Positions 43,147-52,528 of a stretch of DNA of 64,000 bases are shown here, piece after piece. A program made the position numbers and the translations under genes. Positions within the stretch are counted from its first letter, which is position 1, and each line of letters starts with the position of its first letter. The notes beneath the pieces were generated by a model. The model did not search any database. It had not been told where the DNA came from and saw only the letters and a program-made list of their open reading frames with translations. Source of the DNA: Thermosynechococcus sp. CL-1 (GTDB lineage: Bacteria; Cyanobacteriota; Cyanobacteriia; Thermosynechococcales; Thermosynechococcaceae); NCBI RefSeq assembly GCF_008386235.1, contig NZ_CP040671.1, positions 2,296,001 to 2,360,000 on the forward strand, given 5' to 3'.

Positions 43147-43791
43147 TTACACGTAATGGTAATCGATCGCCCAGCGAGCCAATTCAGTACGATTGTGGCA
43201 GCCTGTTTTCCCCAGCATATTGCTGACGTGGCTTTCCACCGTGCGCTGACTCACGTGTAGCTCAGCAGCAATTTCACGATTCGACATGCCCCGAGCGACG
43301 TATTGGAGAATTCGCGTTTCTGTGGGGGTGAGTTCGACACCGGGGGGTGGGGTGGGCACAGGCGGCGATTGCAGTCCTTGGGCTTCCCGTAGGCGAGCGG
43401 TTTGTTTGAGGAGGGCTTGGATTTGGGCTAAGAGTTCATCCGGTTCAAAGGGCTTGACCAAGTAAACATCCCCCCCCGTTTGCAGCCCCTTAATGCGATC
43501 GTGGGTTTGCCCCTTGGCCGAGAGAAAGAGCACCGGTAACCAACTGAGGTGTGTTTGTTGTCGCACTGCACTGACAAAGCTATAGCCATCCATCTGGGGC
43601 ATCATCACATCACAAATAATTAAGTCGGGCGTCTGCTGCTGCAGAATTGCCAGACCTTCGTTGCCATGGGCTGCCGTCAGTACACGATACCCCTGCATCT
43701 CAAGGTAATCCTTGACCAAGAGGACAAGATTAGGGTCGTCATCCACCAGTAAAATCGTGGCATTTTGCGCAGGGGACGCCTCAAGGTTCAT
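43147..43791 (-). CDS. NarL/LuxR-type response regulator (Ycf29-like)
   Basis: The 214-residue protein has a complete receiver (residues about 12-125: ILLVDDDPNLVLLV, LIICDVMMPQMDG with the acceptor Asp, and YLVKPFEPDE) and a LuxR-type helix-turn-helix (about 150-212: LTPTETRILQYVARGMSNRE, HVSQRTVESHVSNM). The proline-rich linker joins them. Plastid-encoded Ycf29 and its cyanobacterial homologues have this build. The cognate kinase is unknown. The neighbouring gene on the same strand also encodes a receiver protein, so they may function together. Confidence 0.9.
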   Translation of the reverse strand: MNLEASPAQNATILLVDDDPNLVLLVKDYLEMQGYRVLTAAHGNEGLAILQQQTPDLIICDVMMPQMDGYSFVSAVRQQTHLSWLPVLFLSAKGQTHDRIKGLQTGGDVYLVKPFEPDELLAQIQALLKQTARLREAQGLQSPPVPTPPPGVELTPTETRILQYVARGMSNREIAAELHVSQRTVESHVSNMLGKTGCHNRTELARWAIDYHYV

Positions 43792-43859
43792 ACATTCAGA
43801 GCAGTTAACGGTGCTGACGCCAAGTCTTACTAAGAATGAGTGTGCTCCTTTAGGATAGC

Positions 43860-45536
43860 TTATTCCTCTGGGGAGGAAGCGTTGGCAAATTCTGGGGCAG
43901 CCTCTTTTGGTGCGATGACAATCTGAGAACGTCCTGCTGCCTTAGCGGCATAGAGGGCGTCATCCGCTATCTTCACTAGTTGCAGTAAACTCTGTCCATG
44001 GGTGGGAAACTGACTGATGCCGGCACTAAAACTCACCTTGAAGCTGTCATGGTTGGGGGCGTGGAAGGTGTGATTCCGCAATCGCTGTAAACAGATGGCA
44101 AGGCGGTGTTTGGCCACATCAAGGGAAATATCATAGAGGGCAATTAAAAATTCTTCGCCACCCCAGCGAGCAACCACATCTTCCATCCGTAGGGACTGTC
44201 GCAGCATGCGGGCAGTGGTTACCAATACCTGATCCCCAACGTCATGGCCATAGGTGTCATTAATACGTTTGAAATGGTCTAAATCTAAAACAGCAATGCA
44301 AAGGGTTTGTTGTTGGCGGTTGGCAAGGGTCAAAAAGCGTTCAATCTCTTCTGTGGCTTTACGACGATTGCTCAATCCCGTGAGGGGATCTACCTCTGCC
44401 AAGCGTTTCAGGAGGCGGGTACGCTCTAGGCGATTGATGATCCGCGTCATTAGCTCAGGGCCGACAATTGGCTTGCTAACAAAATCATCGGCGCCAGCGG
44501 CAAAGAGTTGGGTGACGAGGGCTGGATCGGTGGTTGCGGTGAGAAAGAGAATTGGCAGCTGGTTCCAGCGCGGATCATTGCGCACCACTTGGCAGAGTTC
44601 TAGGCCGTTAATACCGGGCATCTGGACATCGAGAATGACCAATTCGGGGTTGGTGGCCTCTAGGACATCCCAAAATTGATCGGGATCCTGAAGGGAGGTG
44701 ACACTCATTCCCCAGGGTTCCAAGAGCCGTTTCAAGATGGCTAGGGTGACGGCGTCATCATCCACGGTCAGGATACTAGCGGAGGTCATTTCTTGAGGTT
44801 GCAGTAACTGTTCGAGAGTCTGCAAGAGTCGCTCAAGATCAACAGGCTTACTCAAGGTGATCCGCGAGCCAAGGCGAATGGCGGCGAGGCGATCGCGCCA
44901 GGTGTCACGGGCAGTAAATACTAGGGCGGGGATGGAGGGACGATGTTGCCGCAACTGCTGCAAGAACTCGCGGGTGGTTACCTCATCAGGCATCACTTCA
45001 GGATTGAGAATGACAGCATTGGGCCAGCATTCCTCAAGTAAGGTGTTGACCAGCGGCCAGCTATCCATAGCGACGTAGCGGAACCCACCATCAACGGAGT
45101 GCTCCTCAAGGGAGCGAATTAACTCGGCGTCGTTGTCAATGTGCAGGACAAGGGGCAGGCCTGAGTCGTTATGATTGTCAGGTTTGGAGGTGGCGATCGC
45201 GCTGAGGAGTTGCTGGACAATTTCAAGAAGGGCAGCGGGCGAGCAGGGGTAGTGGTAATAAATCACTTGGGTTTCTGGCTGGGTTGGCCAATCCTTGCGC
45301 GTCAGGATCAAAATCGGTTCCTGAAACCCGCGATCGCGCACCTGCTGGCAAAAGGCCTCAACTGCCGTGCCTAAATGGGACTCATCCACAATCAATAGGT
45401 GATAGCGACTACTGGCCAATAGTCCCCAGAGGTCTTCAGAGCGAGCAACGACATCCACCCGATGATCCGCAGTGGTCAAAATGGAGACCAACGTTGCTGC
45501 CGTTGCCACGTCGTCGTGATAAAGCAAAATGGCCAT
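43860..45536 (-). CDS. Diguanylate cyclase with three receiver domains (PleD-like)
   Basis: The 558-residue protein has three receiver-like domains and a GGDEF domain. Receivers 1 (about 1-118, MAILLYHDDVATAATLVSIL) and 2 (about 130-250) have altered acidic pockets, while receiver 3 (about 258-375) is typical, with ILTVDDDAVTLAIL, LVILDVQMPGINGLELC and DFVSKPI. The GGDEF domain (about 385-540) has the active motif ARWGGEEFLIALYD and an intact FSAGISQFP block, so it should make cyclic di-GMP. No clear RxxD inhibitory site was checked. It lies 68 bases upstream of the NarL-type regulator gene. Confidence 0.92.
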   Translation of the reverse strand: MAILLYHDDVATAATLVSILTTADHRVDVVARSEDLWGLLASSRYHLLIVDESHLGTAVEAFCQQVRDRGFQEPILILTRKDWPTQPETQVIYYHYPCSPAALLEIVQQLLSAIATSKPDNHNDSGLPLVLHIDNDAELIRSLEEHSVDGGFRYVAMDSWPLVNTLLEECWPNAVILNPEVMPDEVTTREFLQQLRQHRPSIPALVFTARDTWRDRLAAIRLGSRITLSKPVDLERLLQTLEQLLQPQEMTSASILTVDDDAVTLAILKRLLEPWGMSVTSLQDPDQFWDVLEATNPELVILDVQMPGINGLELCQVVRNDPRWNQLPILFLTATTDPALVTQLFAAGADDFVSKPIVGPELMTRIINRLERTRLLKRLAEVDPLTGLSNRRKATEEIERFLTLANRQQQTLCIAVLDLDHFKRINDTYGHDVGDQVLVTTARMLRQSLRMEDVVARWGGEEFLIALYDISLDVAKHRLAICLQRLRNHTFHAPNHDSFKVSFSAGISQFPTHGQSLLQLVKIADDALYAAKAAGRSQIVIAPKEAAPEFANASSPEE

Positions 45537-45701
45537 ACTTGCCCGCCAACAGCCTATTGCTATTACCCTACTGCCTTGGCTTGATCTTGCTCAAGTTCTC
45601 GGAGATACAGATTGCCGCTGGAGGGTAGTTACATATCTTTACATTTTATCCTTGCCAGATGCTAATAATTCTCAACAGTGATGCTATAGTAGGCCTAGGC
45701 T

Positions 45702-45724
45702 TTATTGAGATTTATCCTCAATAA
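45702..45724 (+). promoter_or_regulatory. Inverted repeat and promoter-like sequence ahead of the CP43-like gene
   Basis: TTATTGAG and CTCAATAA form a perfect 8-bp inverted repeat with a 7-base spacer in the leader. A -10-like TATAGT lies at 45685-45690 just upstream. Further up, 45661-45676 (GCTAATAATTCTCAAC) is reminiscent of a Fur box but imperfect. Either could give iron- or light-dependent control; this is inference. Confidence 0.4.
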
Positions 45725-45764
45725 GTTCAGCGTCGATATTATGCGTTTATCGAAGGAGGAATGT

Positions 45765-46856
45765 ATGGCGATCGCCAGTGAATCCCCAACCTCTGTGACT
45801 ACACCACCACCAACAGGTGCAGGTTTACAAACCTATGGCCAAGCCAATGTCAAGTACGACTGGTGGGCAGGCAATGCCCGATTTGTGAACCTCTCAGGCC
45901 TATTCATTGCCGCCCATGTGGCGCAAGCAGCGCTAACTGTATTTTGGGCGGGTGCCTTTACGCTCTACGAAATTTCCCAATACAAACCCGATCTACCCAT
46001 GGGGGAACAGGGCTTGATTTTGCTGCCCCATCTGGCGACCTTAGGGTTTGGCATTGGCGAGGGCGGTAAAGTTGTGGATTTGTACCCCTACTTTGTCATT
46101 GGCACAGTGCATCTCATTTCCTCAGCCGTGCTGGGTGCCGGTGCACTCTTTCATACCTTTCGTGCCCCTCAGGATCTGAGTACTGCCAGTGGCCGGGCGC
46201 GCCGTTTCCACTTCCGCTGGGATGATCCAAAGCAACTGGGAATCATTTTGGGACACCATTTGCTCTTCTTGGGGTTCGGTGCCCTGCTACTGGTGCTCAA
46301 AGCAACAATCTGGGGCGGGTTGTACGATGCCAATTTGCAAACGGTACGCCTTGTCACCCAGCCCACCTTGGATCCCTTTGTCATCTATGGCTATCAAACC
46401 CACTTCGCCAGTATTAACAATTTGGAAGACCTTGTGGGCGGGCATATCTACGTCGCCCTTTTGCTCATTGGAGGGGGCATTTGGCATATTTTGGTACCAC
46501 CGCTGACTTGGGCGCGAAAAGTGCTGATGTTTAATGCTGAAGCTATCCTTTCCTACTCCCTTGGCGGCATTGCCCTCGCCGGATTTGTAGCGGCCTATTT
46601 TTGTGCGGTGAATACCCTCGCCTATCCCGTAGAGTTTTATGGGCCACCCCTAGAAGTGAAACTGGGAGTTGCTCCCTATTTTGCCGACACGATTGACTTG
46701 CCCCTTGGGCAGCATACCCCACGGGCTTGGTTGGCCAATGCCCACTTCTTCCTTGCCTTTTTCTTCCTACAGGGTCACCTTTGGCATGCCCTGCGCGCCA
46801 TGGGATTTAATTTCAGGCAATTAGAAACTTTTCTCAATCCAGCTCTTGAAAATTAA
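45765..46856 (+). CDS. CP43-like chlorophyll-binding antenna protein (IsiA/Pcb family)
   Basis: The 363-residue protein has six transmembrane helices and the hallmarks of the CP43-like antenna family: [65 protein letters not shown] and the C-terminal [17 protein letters not shown], with many chlorophyll-ligand histidines. The large lumenal loop of true CP43 is absent, as in IsiA and Pcb proteins. The segment [20 protein letters not shown] is closer to PcbC-type members than to classical IsiA, as far as I can recall. The start at 45765 has an AAGGAGGA ribosome binding site; an extra 20 codons upstream are unlikely. It has no flavodoxin neighbour, unlike the isiAB operon. Confidence 0.9.
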   Translation: MAIASESPTSVTTPPPTGAGLQTYGQANVKYDWWAGNARFVNLSGLFIAAHVAQAALTVFWAGAFTLYEISQYKPDLPMGEQGLILLPHLATLGFGIGEGGKVVDLYPYFVIGTVHLISSAVLGAGALFHTFRAPQDLSTASGRARRFHFRWDDPKQLGIILGHHLLFLGFGALLLVLKATIWGGLYDANLQTVRLVTQPTLDPFVIYGYQTHFASINNLEDLVGGHIYVALLLIGGGIWHILVPPLTWARKVLMFNAEAILSYSLGGIALAGFVAAYFCAVNTLAYPVEFYGPPLEVKLGVAPYFADTIDLPLGQHTPRAWLANAHFFLAFFFLQGHLWHALRAMGFNFRQLETFLNPALEN

Positions 46857-46890
46857 TTGCAATAGTTTTCCTCTTGAGCCATAGGGGCTG

Positions 46891-46919
46891 CCCTCGGTCA
46901 GAGCGATCGAGGGTTTTTT
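46891..46919 (+). terminator. Rho-independent terminator after the CP43-like gene
   Basis: CCCTCG and CGAGGG form a 6-bp stem around an 11-base loop, followed by TTTTTT. It starts 34 bases after the stop codon of the antenna gene. Confidence 0.85.
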
Positions 46920-46925
46920 ATGAAT

Positions 46926-47144
46926 TTAAGGCAGGCTTTCATTTTTTGGGGAACGTTTGGTACCCCTAAGCTGTCGCGCGATCGCTGGCGCAAAGAAAAT
47001 CAAAAAAGCAACTTGCGCCGTGAAGACCCAGCCATAATACCGCAGGACAGGATGTAAATCCCACTGCGCCATAAACCCTAGACTGGCCACTGTCCATAGG
47101 AGAATGAGGGTTGGTAGCAGCAGTTGGCGTTTTAGGCGAGCCAT
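46926..47144 (-). CDS. Small two-helix membrane protein
   Basis: The 72-residue protein has two hydrophobic segments, about 8-26 (LLLPTLILLWTVASLGFMA) and 38-56 (YYGWVFTAQVAFLIFFAPAI), with a basic C-terminal tail. I do not recognise a family. It follows the DUF3318 gene on the same strand with a two-base gap, so the two are probably cotranscribed and may act in the same membrane. Confidence 0.6.
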   Translation of the reverse strand: MARLKRQLLLPTLILLWTVASLGFMAQWDLHPVLRYYGWVFTAQVAFLIFFAPAIARQLRGTKRSPKNESLP

Positions 47145-47146
47145 GA

Positions 47147-47800
47147 TTAAGATTCTGCTGGGGTGTCGTTTTGCATGGCCTGCATGCGCGCTTTTGCTTT
47201 AGCTGCGCTCTTTTTCAGTGCTTGCAGACGCATTTCGTAGCGTTTGCGTTGACGGCGATTGGGGGCTTGCTCAATCAAGAGCTTGAGGGCACTGCCAAGG
47301 CTTTTGTAGGCGTTGGGGAGTTCATAGCCAAAACGAGTCGCAAGGGCGATCGCCCGCTCATCAGCAGCAATGGCTTCCTTGAGAACCTTTTCACCATTAT
47401 TGCGCTGGTAGAGCCGCCAGCCCGAAAAGCCACACAGCCCAAGGGCAAGCAGCAGCAACAGGCCATCCTGCACCCAGAGTTCTCCCACAGCACCCCCTAA
47501 ACCAATCGCCAGTGCTGCCATCTCCCAGCCATCGCGGGGAATCGTGTCATTTTGAATGCGGGCGACCTCATGCCAAAAGAGGAGATTGCGCTGATCCTTG
47601 GCCAATTGATCCCAACGGGCTAAATCAATTTGAATCTCCACCTCATCCTTGCCAATCTCTTCACAGGTAATGAGGGGAGGATTCACCCCACTAGCTGGTT
47701 CAATCATCACCCAGCTTTGCAGCTCTGGTGGCAAGAGAGACTTGAGACGACGCAATTCTGCTAAGTCAGAACGGGCAACTGAGGATGCAGCCGAGGTCAT
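47147..47800 (-). CDS. DUF3318 domain protein, membrane-associated
   Basis: About 217 residues from the ATG at 47800. The family core is present: [40 protein letters not shown] and the hydrophobic [20 protein letters not shown], with a second membrane segment right after. The C-terminal 80 residues are helical, basic and Ala-rich (likely coiled coil). DUF3318 is a cyanobacterial and chloroplast-lineage family of unknown function. Forms a short unit with the downstream two-helix protein gene. Confidence 0.85.
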   Translation of the reverse strand: MTSAASSVARSDLAELRRLKSLLPPELQSWVMIEPASGVNPPLITCEEIGKDEVEIQIDLARWDQLAKDQRNLLFWHEVARIQNDTIPRDGWEMAALAIGLGGAVGELWVQDGLLLLLALGLCGFSGWRLYQRNNGEKVLKEAIAADERAIALATRFGYELPNAYKSLGSALKLLIEQAPNRRQRKRYEMRLQALKKSAAKAKARMQAMQNDTPAES

Positions 47801-47857
47801 AGCACAACACAATCCTAGGGTATGTATTACCTATCTTAACAGTTGAAGGCTGACCAA

Positions 47858-47931
<74 letters not shown>

Positions 47932-47939
47932 ATAACTTA

Positions 47940-48780
47940 TCTAAGATAGCATCTGCTGGCTTTTTCCTCAATGGAAATGTGGGGGTTACAGGGCAAGGAA
48001 ATTTAGGCCAATTTTAGTCCAACATCCAAACTAGGGCACTGAAAACTCCCACTAAGAGACAGTTTTAGGAATCTGCTTTATTGCGGCACCCACAATCGGT
48101 CAAACCGAACCCGTCCAGTAGAGCGGTTTTCCAAGGGTTCGATACCAACGCTTGTCTCTGGGGATGGCAACTGTAAACCTTAAGGAGAAGAACATCCCCC
48201 CTCTCAAGTACGGTCAGACTTCGAGATCGCCTTAAGTCGCGTGTTTGCCCTGATTCGTCTTGTTCATCTGCTCACAGCAGAACATTGACCGCCGAGACAG
48301 CTCTACCGCACCAGAAAAACGATCCTAGTCGCTCTTCTTTACCTGATTGGCAACGCTCGGCTTTTTCCCGACATGGACGATCCGCAGGTGTGGTACACCG
48401 ATTACTACGATTTAATCGTTGCTGCCAAAGCGCTGGGAACGGGGGATGACACCTTACCCCACTGACCTGAAAAAACCAATGAGTTCAAACGCTACTTGAA
48501 AATCAGAAGCTCTGACCTCGCTGGCCTGTTCATTTGTTTTTCATCCCCGTGCCATAACGCTGAGGTGACATTGCAGCAGTTTTGCCCGTCCATTCAAGCT
48601 AGTCTTTTATGATATCTCTTATGAGATTAAGTATCTCATGAAAAGAATTGCTGCAAGTCTCAATATCTCACTTAAGACAAAATTCACACCAAAACTTTCA
48701 AATAGACCCAGCTCTTAGGATGATTGGAGATAGGTTAAGACTTGCTAAAGTCACGGTGCCACTGCAAAGCTGTGCTATAA
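47940..48780. other. Gene-poor stretch with a possible eroded gene and TATCTC repeats
   Basis: About 850 bases without an intact gene. At 48314-48467 the forward frame reads RKTILVALLYLIGNARLFPD then DMDDPQVWYTDYYDLIVAAK-like sequence, ending in TGA; upstream the same frame reads VFALIRLVHLLTAEH before a stop. This looks like an eroded gene of unknown family. Near 48613-48668 the motif TATCTC occurs three times, and ATGAGAT-TAAGT-ATCTCAT at 48621-48639 is a perfect 7-bp inverted repeat that could be a regulator site. The rest shows nothing I can name. Confidence 0.35.
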
Positions 48781-48799
48781 ATTGAGAATCATATGCAAT
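48781..48799 (+). promoter_or_regulatory. Fur-box-like palindrome upstream of the feo operon
   Basis: ATTGAGAATCATATGCAAT is a 19-bp imperfect palindrome with the GAGAATCAT half common to Fur boxes. It directly follows a -10-like TGTGCTATAA (48771-48780) and lies 106 bases before the feoA start. That layout suits iron-dependent repression. No experiment or search supports it here. Confidence 0.5.
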
Positions 48800-48904
48800 A
48801 ACTAGCTTTCAAAAAATCATTAATGCAATATGTCATCACCTTTGTGGCCACCCTTTACCTATATCGCCGACCCCCATTCTCGAAGACAGCGATGGAGACG
48901 AGGC

Positions 48905-49369
48905 ATGTCTAAGCTGATTTCCCTTGCCGAAGCTAAGGTGGGCGATCGCTACTGCATTATGAAATTAATGTGCAACAATACCCAGCAACTGTTGGGGATG
49001 GGCTTGGCACCGGGGGCAATAATTAGCATCCTCCATCGGGGCGATCGCGGGGCAGTCATGGTGGCTCTTGACTCAAAGCGGTTTTGTGTGAACCACGAGC
49101 TAGCCCAAAACATCTTGCTCAAAGAGCTGGAATTGGCAGCTGTAAACCTACGCAGTGCCCCCATTGGTGCTCGCCTGCGCATTATCGGCTATGCCCCTAC
49201 GACCCCCAGTTACAAACGCAAATTATTAGCCATGGGTTTAACCCCCGGCACCGAAGTTGAGGTTGTCCGCCATGCCCCCTTGGGTGATCCCACAGATATT
49301 AAGGTGCGAGGCTTTCATTTGAGCTTGCGTAAGGATGAAGCTGATGCTCTCAAAGTCCATCTGCTCTAG
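48905..49369 (+). CDS. feoA: Ferrous iron transport protein FeoA, two-domain form
   Basis: About 154 residues from the ATG at 48905 (MSKLISLAEAKVGDRYC); a longer frame upstream adds 25 unlikely residues. It contains two FeoA SH3-like domains in tandem, each with the L-x-MGL-x-PG motif: LLGMGLAPGAIISILHRGDR in the first and LLAMGLTPGTEVEVVRHAPL in the second. Most FeoA proteins have one domain (about 75-85 residues). FeoA supports FeoB, the ferrous iron transporter encoded 14 bases downstream, probably by binding it at the membrane. First gene of the feoA-feoB-feoC-ferritin operon. Confidence 0.93.
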   Translation: MSKLISLAEAKVGDRYCIMKLMCNNTQQLLGMGLAPGAIISILHRGDRGAVMVALDSKRFCVNHELAQNILLKELELAAVNLRSAPIGARLRIIGYAPTTPSYKRKLLAMGLTPGTEVEVVRHAPLGDPTDIKVRGFHLSLRKDEADALKVHLL

Positions 49370-49383
49370 CAAAGGAGTGTGAC

Positions 49384-51681
49384 ATGGCAGCAACAATTGC
49401 GTTAATTGGTAACCCAAATTGTGGCAAAACAACCATTTTCAATGGTCTTACGGGGGCAAATCAGCGGGTGGGAAACTGGCCAGGAGTTACTGTTGAGCGC
49501 AAGGAAGGCCGCTATCGCGATCGCGACATCACTGTCCAAGTTGTGGATCTACCGGGGGTCTATGCCCTCGATGCCGAGGATAGCACTGGCTTAGACGAGC
49601 AGATTGCCCGCAAGTTTCTATTGGCGGGGGAATATGACTTGGTAGTGAATATTCTGGATGCCGCTAACTTAGAGCGCAATTTTTACCTCACATCGCAATT
49701 GCTTGATCTAGGAGTCCCCTTCATCCTTGTCCTCAACATGATGGATGTGGCTCGTGCCGCCAAAATCAAGATGGATATCCCAGCCTTGAGCCAGCGCTTA
49801 GGTCTGCCGGTGCTGCCTTTTTGTGCCAAACAACAACAGCATTTTGCTCAACTGCGGCAAACTATTCGCACCGCCTTGGCAGCACCACCTGTTTCCAGCG
49901 TTAGTGTGCCCCAACCCTCTGTGATTGAAGAGGCTATTGCTGATTTGCTGACTCAAGGCCTCAAAAATCGGGCACAGGCCTTGGCTTGGCTGCAATATAT
50001 TGAATCAGTTCCCAATGATGTTGTAGCACCACTACGCCAATGGCGAGAGCGGATTCACCAGACCCTAGGAGAAGACATAGACCTTGTGATTGCCGATAGT
50101 CGCTATGGCTGGATTCAGCACCTAATGGCTGAGGTTCTGGAACAGGGCGATCGCCTGACAACAACAGTCTCCGATCGCATTGACCGCATTGTACTCAACC
50201 GCTGGTTGGGAATTCCCATTTTCTTGGCCGTCATGTACTTGATGTTTCTCATCTCAATTAATGTGGGGGGTGCCTTTATTGACTTTTTTGATATTGGTGT
50301 CGGAACGCTGGTTGTGGGTTGGCCAACCCAAGTGCTGCAAACATTCAATGCCCCCGGTTGGCTCATTGGTCTTCTGGCAGAGGGGGTGGGGGGCGGTATC
50401 CAAACAACGGCAACATTTATTCCTCAAATTGGCTTGCTCTTTATTTTTCTCACACTTCTTGAAGATTCTGGTTATTTAGCACGGGCGGCCTTTGTCATGG
50501 ATCGGTTGATGCGCTGGCTCGGCTTACCCGGTAAGTCCTTTGTACCAATGATGGTTTCCTTTGGCTGCAATATCCCCGGCATTATGGCCACCCGCACACT
50601 CGAGAATCGGCGCGATCGCCTGATGACGATTTTGATGAATCCCTTTATGTCCTGTGGTGCCCGCCTACCGGTCTATGCCCTGTTTGTTGCTGCTTTCTTC
50701 CCCCGCAACGGCCAAAATATCGTGTTTTTGCTTTATGTGGTGGGAATTGCCGCAGCCATCTTCACGGGATTCTTGATGAAGCGCACCCTCTTTCAAGGAG
50801 AGATTGCTCCGTTTGTAATGGAGTTGCCCCCCTACCGTTTACCCACCTTCAGAGGGGTACTGCTGCGGGCTTGGGAGCGGCTAAAAACCTTTCTTAGTCG
50901 AGCAGGCAAGATGATTGTCATCCTTGTCGTCATTCTCGGACTGCTCAACTCTGTCGGCACCGATGGTCGCTTTGGCCAAAAGGATAGTACTCAATCGATT
51001 TTGAGCGCCTTTAGTCGCCAAATTACGCCGATTTTCTCGCCAATGGGGATTCAGTCCGACAACTGGCCAGCAACCGTGGGACTCTTTACGGGGATCTTTG
51101 CCAAGGAAGTGATGGTGGGAACGATGGATGCCCTCTATACAGAGTTAGCTCGCCAAGAAGCTCAAAGCACTGAAGCTGGGGATACACCAGAAGAACCCTT
51201 TTCAGTTTGGGGGGGATTGCAGGAAGCGGTGCTCAGCATTCCCAAAAATCTCAGTGAGCTGGGGCAACGGGTGCTTGATCCTTTAGGGTTTCATGTGTTG
51301 CAAGAGGCAGATAACTCCGAAGCAGCAGCTGAACTTCAGAGCGTGCACTACACAACATTTGGCCAGATGGCACAACGGTTTGGCACGACAACGGCAGCGA
51401 TCGCCTTCCTGCTCTTTGTTTTGCTCTACTTTCCCTGTGTATCGGCCACTGCCGCCGTCTATCGAGAAACCAATTTGGGCTGGACCATCTTTGTAGCGGC
51501 TTGGACAACGGGATTGGCCTACTGGGTCGCCACTGCTTACTACCAACTTATGACCTTTGCGGCGCATCCGATGTTCTCGTTGATTTGGTTACTGGCTCTA
51601 GGGGTAGTGATGGGGATGGTAATCATGGCCTTGAAATATTGGGGCGATCGCCAGCGGTTTTCCTCGCCACAGGGGACATGA
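49384..51681 (+). CDS. feoB: Ferrous iron transporter FeoB
   Basis: FeoB brings ferrous iron across the inner membrane. The 765-residue protein has an N-terminal G domain: G1 GNPNCGKTTIFNGLTG near residue 8, G3 VVDLPGVYAL near 57 and G4 LNMMDVA near 120. A helical spacer and a membrane domain follow, with two Gate motifs (about 280-480 and 630-750); the FeoB-typical GCNIPGIMATRTLENRRDR block is near 395. A start at 49384 follows AAAGGAG. The stop overlaps the feoC start (ATGA). Length and motifs are normal for the family. Confidence 0.96.
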   Translation: MAATIALIGNPNCGKTTIFNGLTGANQRVGNWPGVTVERKEGRYRDRDITVQVVDLPGVYALDAEDSTGLDEQIARKFLLAGEYDLVVNILDAANLERNFYLTSQLLDLGVPFILVLNMMDVARAAKIKMDIPALSQRLGLPVLPFCAKQQQHFAQLRQTIRTALAAPPVSSVSVPQPSVIEEAIADLLTQGLKNRAQALAWLQYIESVPNDVVAPLRQWRERIHQTLGEDIDLVIADSRYGWIQHLMAEVLEQGDRLTTTVSDRIDRIVLNRWLGIPIFLAVMYLMFLISINVGGAFIDFFDIGVGTLVVGWPTQVLQTFNAPGWLIGLLAEGVGGGIQTTATFIPQIGLLFIFLTLLEDSGYLARAAFVMDRLMRWLGLPGKSFVPMMVSFGCNIPGIMATRTLENRRDRLMTILMNPFMSCGARLPVYALFVAAFFPRNGQNIVFLLYVVGIAAAIFTGFLMKRTLFQGEIAPFVMELPPYRLPTFRGVLLRAWERLKTFLSRAGKMIVILVVILGLLNSVGTDGRFGQKDSTQSILSAFSRQITPIFSPMGIQSDNWPATVGLFTGIFAKEVMVGTMDALYTELARQEAQSTEAGDTPEEPFSVWGGLQEAVLSIPKNLSELGQRVLDPLGFHVLQEADNSEAAAELQSVHYTTFGQMAQRFGTTTAAIAFLLFVLLYFPCVSATAAVYRETNLGWTIFVAAWTTGLAYWVATAYYQLMTFAAHPMFSLIWLLALGVVMGMVIMALKYWGDRQRFSSPQGT

Positions 51682-51932
51682 TTATGCTCTTACAACTACA
51701 GGACTATATTCAGAAGCACCACGTGGTTTCCTTGGAAGAATTGGTTGCCCATTTTCAGGTACCGCCAGCGATGATTGAACTGATCCTTAGCCAACTCATC
51801 CGCAAAGGACGGGTGAAAAAAATCATCCCTAGCCACTGTGGCGGCTGTTATCAGTGTGGCTCTTACCCTCTTGAACTTTACGAATGGAGAATCAACAATG
51901 CTATCCCAAGCAATGACCAACCGGCTCAATGA
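51678..51932 (+). CDS. feoC: FeoC-like winged-helix protein
   Basis: From the ATG at 51678, about 84 residues (a second ATG at 51684 is possible). A winged-helix domain occupies residues 1-50 (LQDYIQKHHVVSLEELVAHF), and the C-terminal part has the cysteine cluster CGGCYQCG, as in FeoC proteins that may bind an iron-sulfur cluster. FeoC regulates or stabilises FeoB in enterobacteria. It overlaps feoB by four bases and its own last 35 bases overlap the ferritin gene start, so the three are tightly coupled. Confidence 0.85.
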   Translation: MIMLLQLQDYIQKHHVVSLEELVAHFQVPPAMIELILSQLIRKGRVKKIIPSHCGGCYQCGSYPLELYEWRINNAIPSNDQPAQ

Positions 51933-52428
51933 GCAAATCAACCTTGAGATTTATTCAGCACATCTCTACTTGCAGATGAGTTCTTGGTGTGCCCACAAAG
52001 CCCTTGAGGGTTGTGCGGCCTTCCTTAGTCAACATGCTGATGAAGAAATGGCACACATGCGGCGGCTTTTGAACTACATGCATGAAACCGGCGCCTTGGC
52101 AATCCTAGGCGGTATGGAAGCTCCCCCACACACATTTCAGTCCCTGAAGGAGATGTTCAGTAAAGTTTATGAGCATGAACAGTTTGTGACTCACAAAATT
52201 AATGAGTTAGTGCAGTTAGCGGATACGGAGCCTGACTATGCGACGTTGCAATTTTTGCAGTGGTATGTGGCCGAGCAGCACCAAGAAGAGTTTTTGTTCA
52301 AGAGTATCCTTGACAAAATTGAACTGATTGGCACGGAGGGGCAAGGACTCTTCTTTATTGATCAGGAAATTGGCAGGCTTGCCCAAACCAAAGGAACCAC
52401 GACAATGCAGTCAACACCCGCAGCCTAA
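51898..52428 (+). CDS. Ferritin (non-haem iron storage)
   Basis: From the ATG at 51898 (MLSQAMTNRLNEQINLEIYS), 176 residues. A four-helix ferritin fold: the ferroxidase residues Glu in EIYSAHLYLQMSSWC, Glu-Glu and His in ADEEMAHMRRLL, and Glu in YVAEQHQEE are present. It resembles bacterial FtnA, not bacterioferritin, as no haem-binding Met is obvious. A ribosome binding site (GGAGA) lies in the end of feoC. Placing iron storage directly behind iron uptake in one transcript couples import and safe storage. A strong terminator follows at 52529. Confidence 0.93.
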   Translation: MLSQAMTNRLNEQINLEIYSAHLYLQMSSWCAHKALEGCAAFLSQHADEEMAHMRRLLNYMHETGALAILGGMEAPPHTFQSLKEMFSKVYEHEQFVTHKINELVQLADTEPDYATLQFLQWYVAEQHQEEFLFKSILDKIELIGTEGQGLFFIDQEIGRLAQTKGTTTMQSTPAA

Positions 52429-52528
52429 AGAGAAAAGGGTGCCGCTTGAGAAAGTGTCATGTGCCGCTATAGGAGTGCCCAAGGACTCAGAGTATCTTTT
52501 AGGTAGTGAGGAGTGATTCGCAAACAAA

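Noticed and set aside
48185-48230. TCTCAAGTACGGTCAGAC resembles the left end of the MITE-like element
   Set aside because: No matching right end lies about 105 bases downstream, and similarity covers only a few bases.
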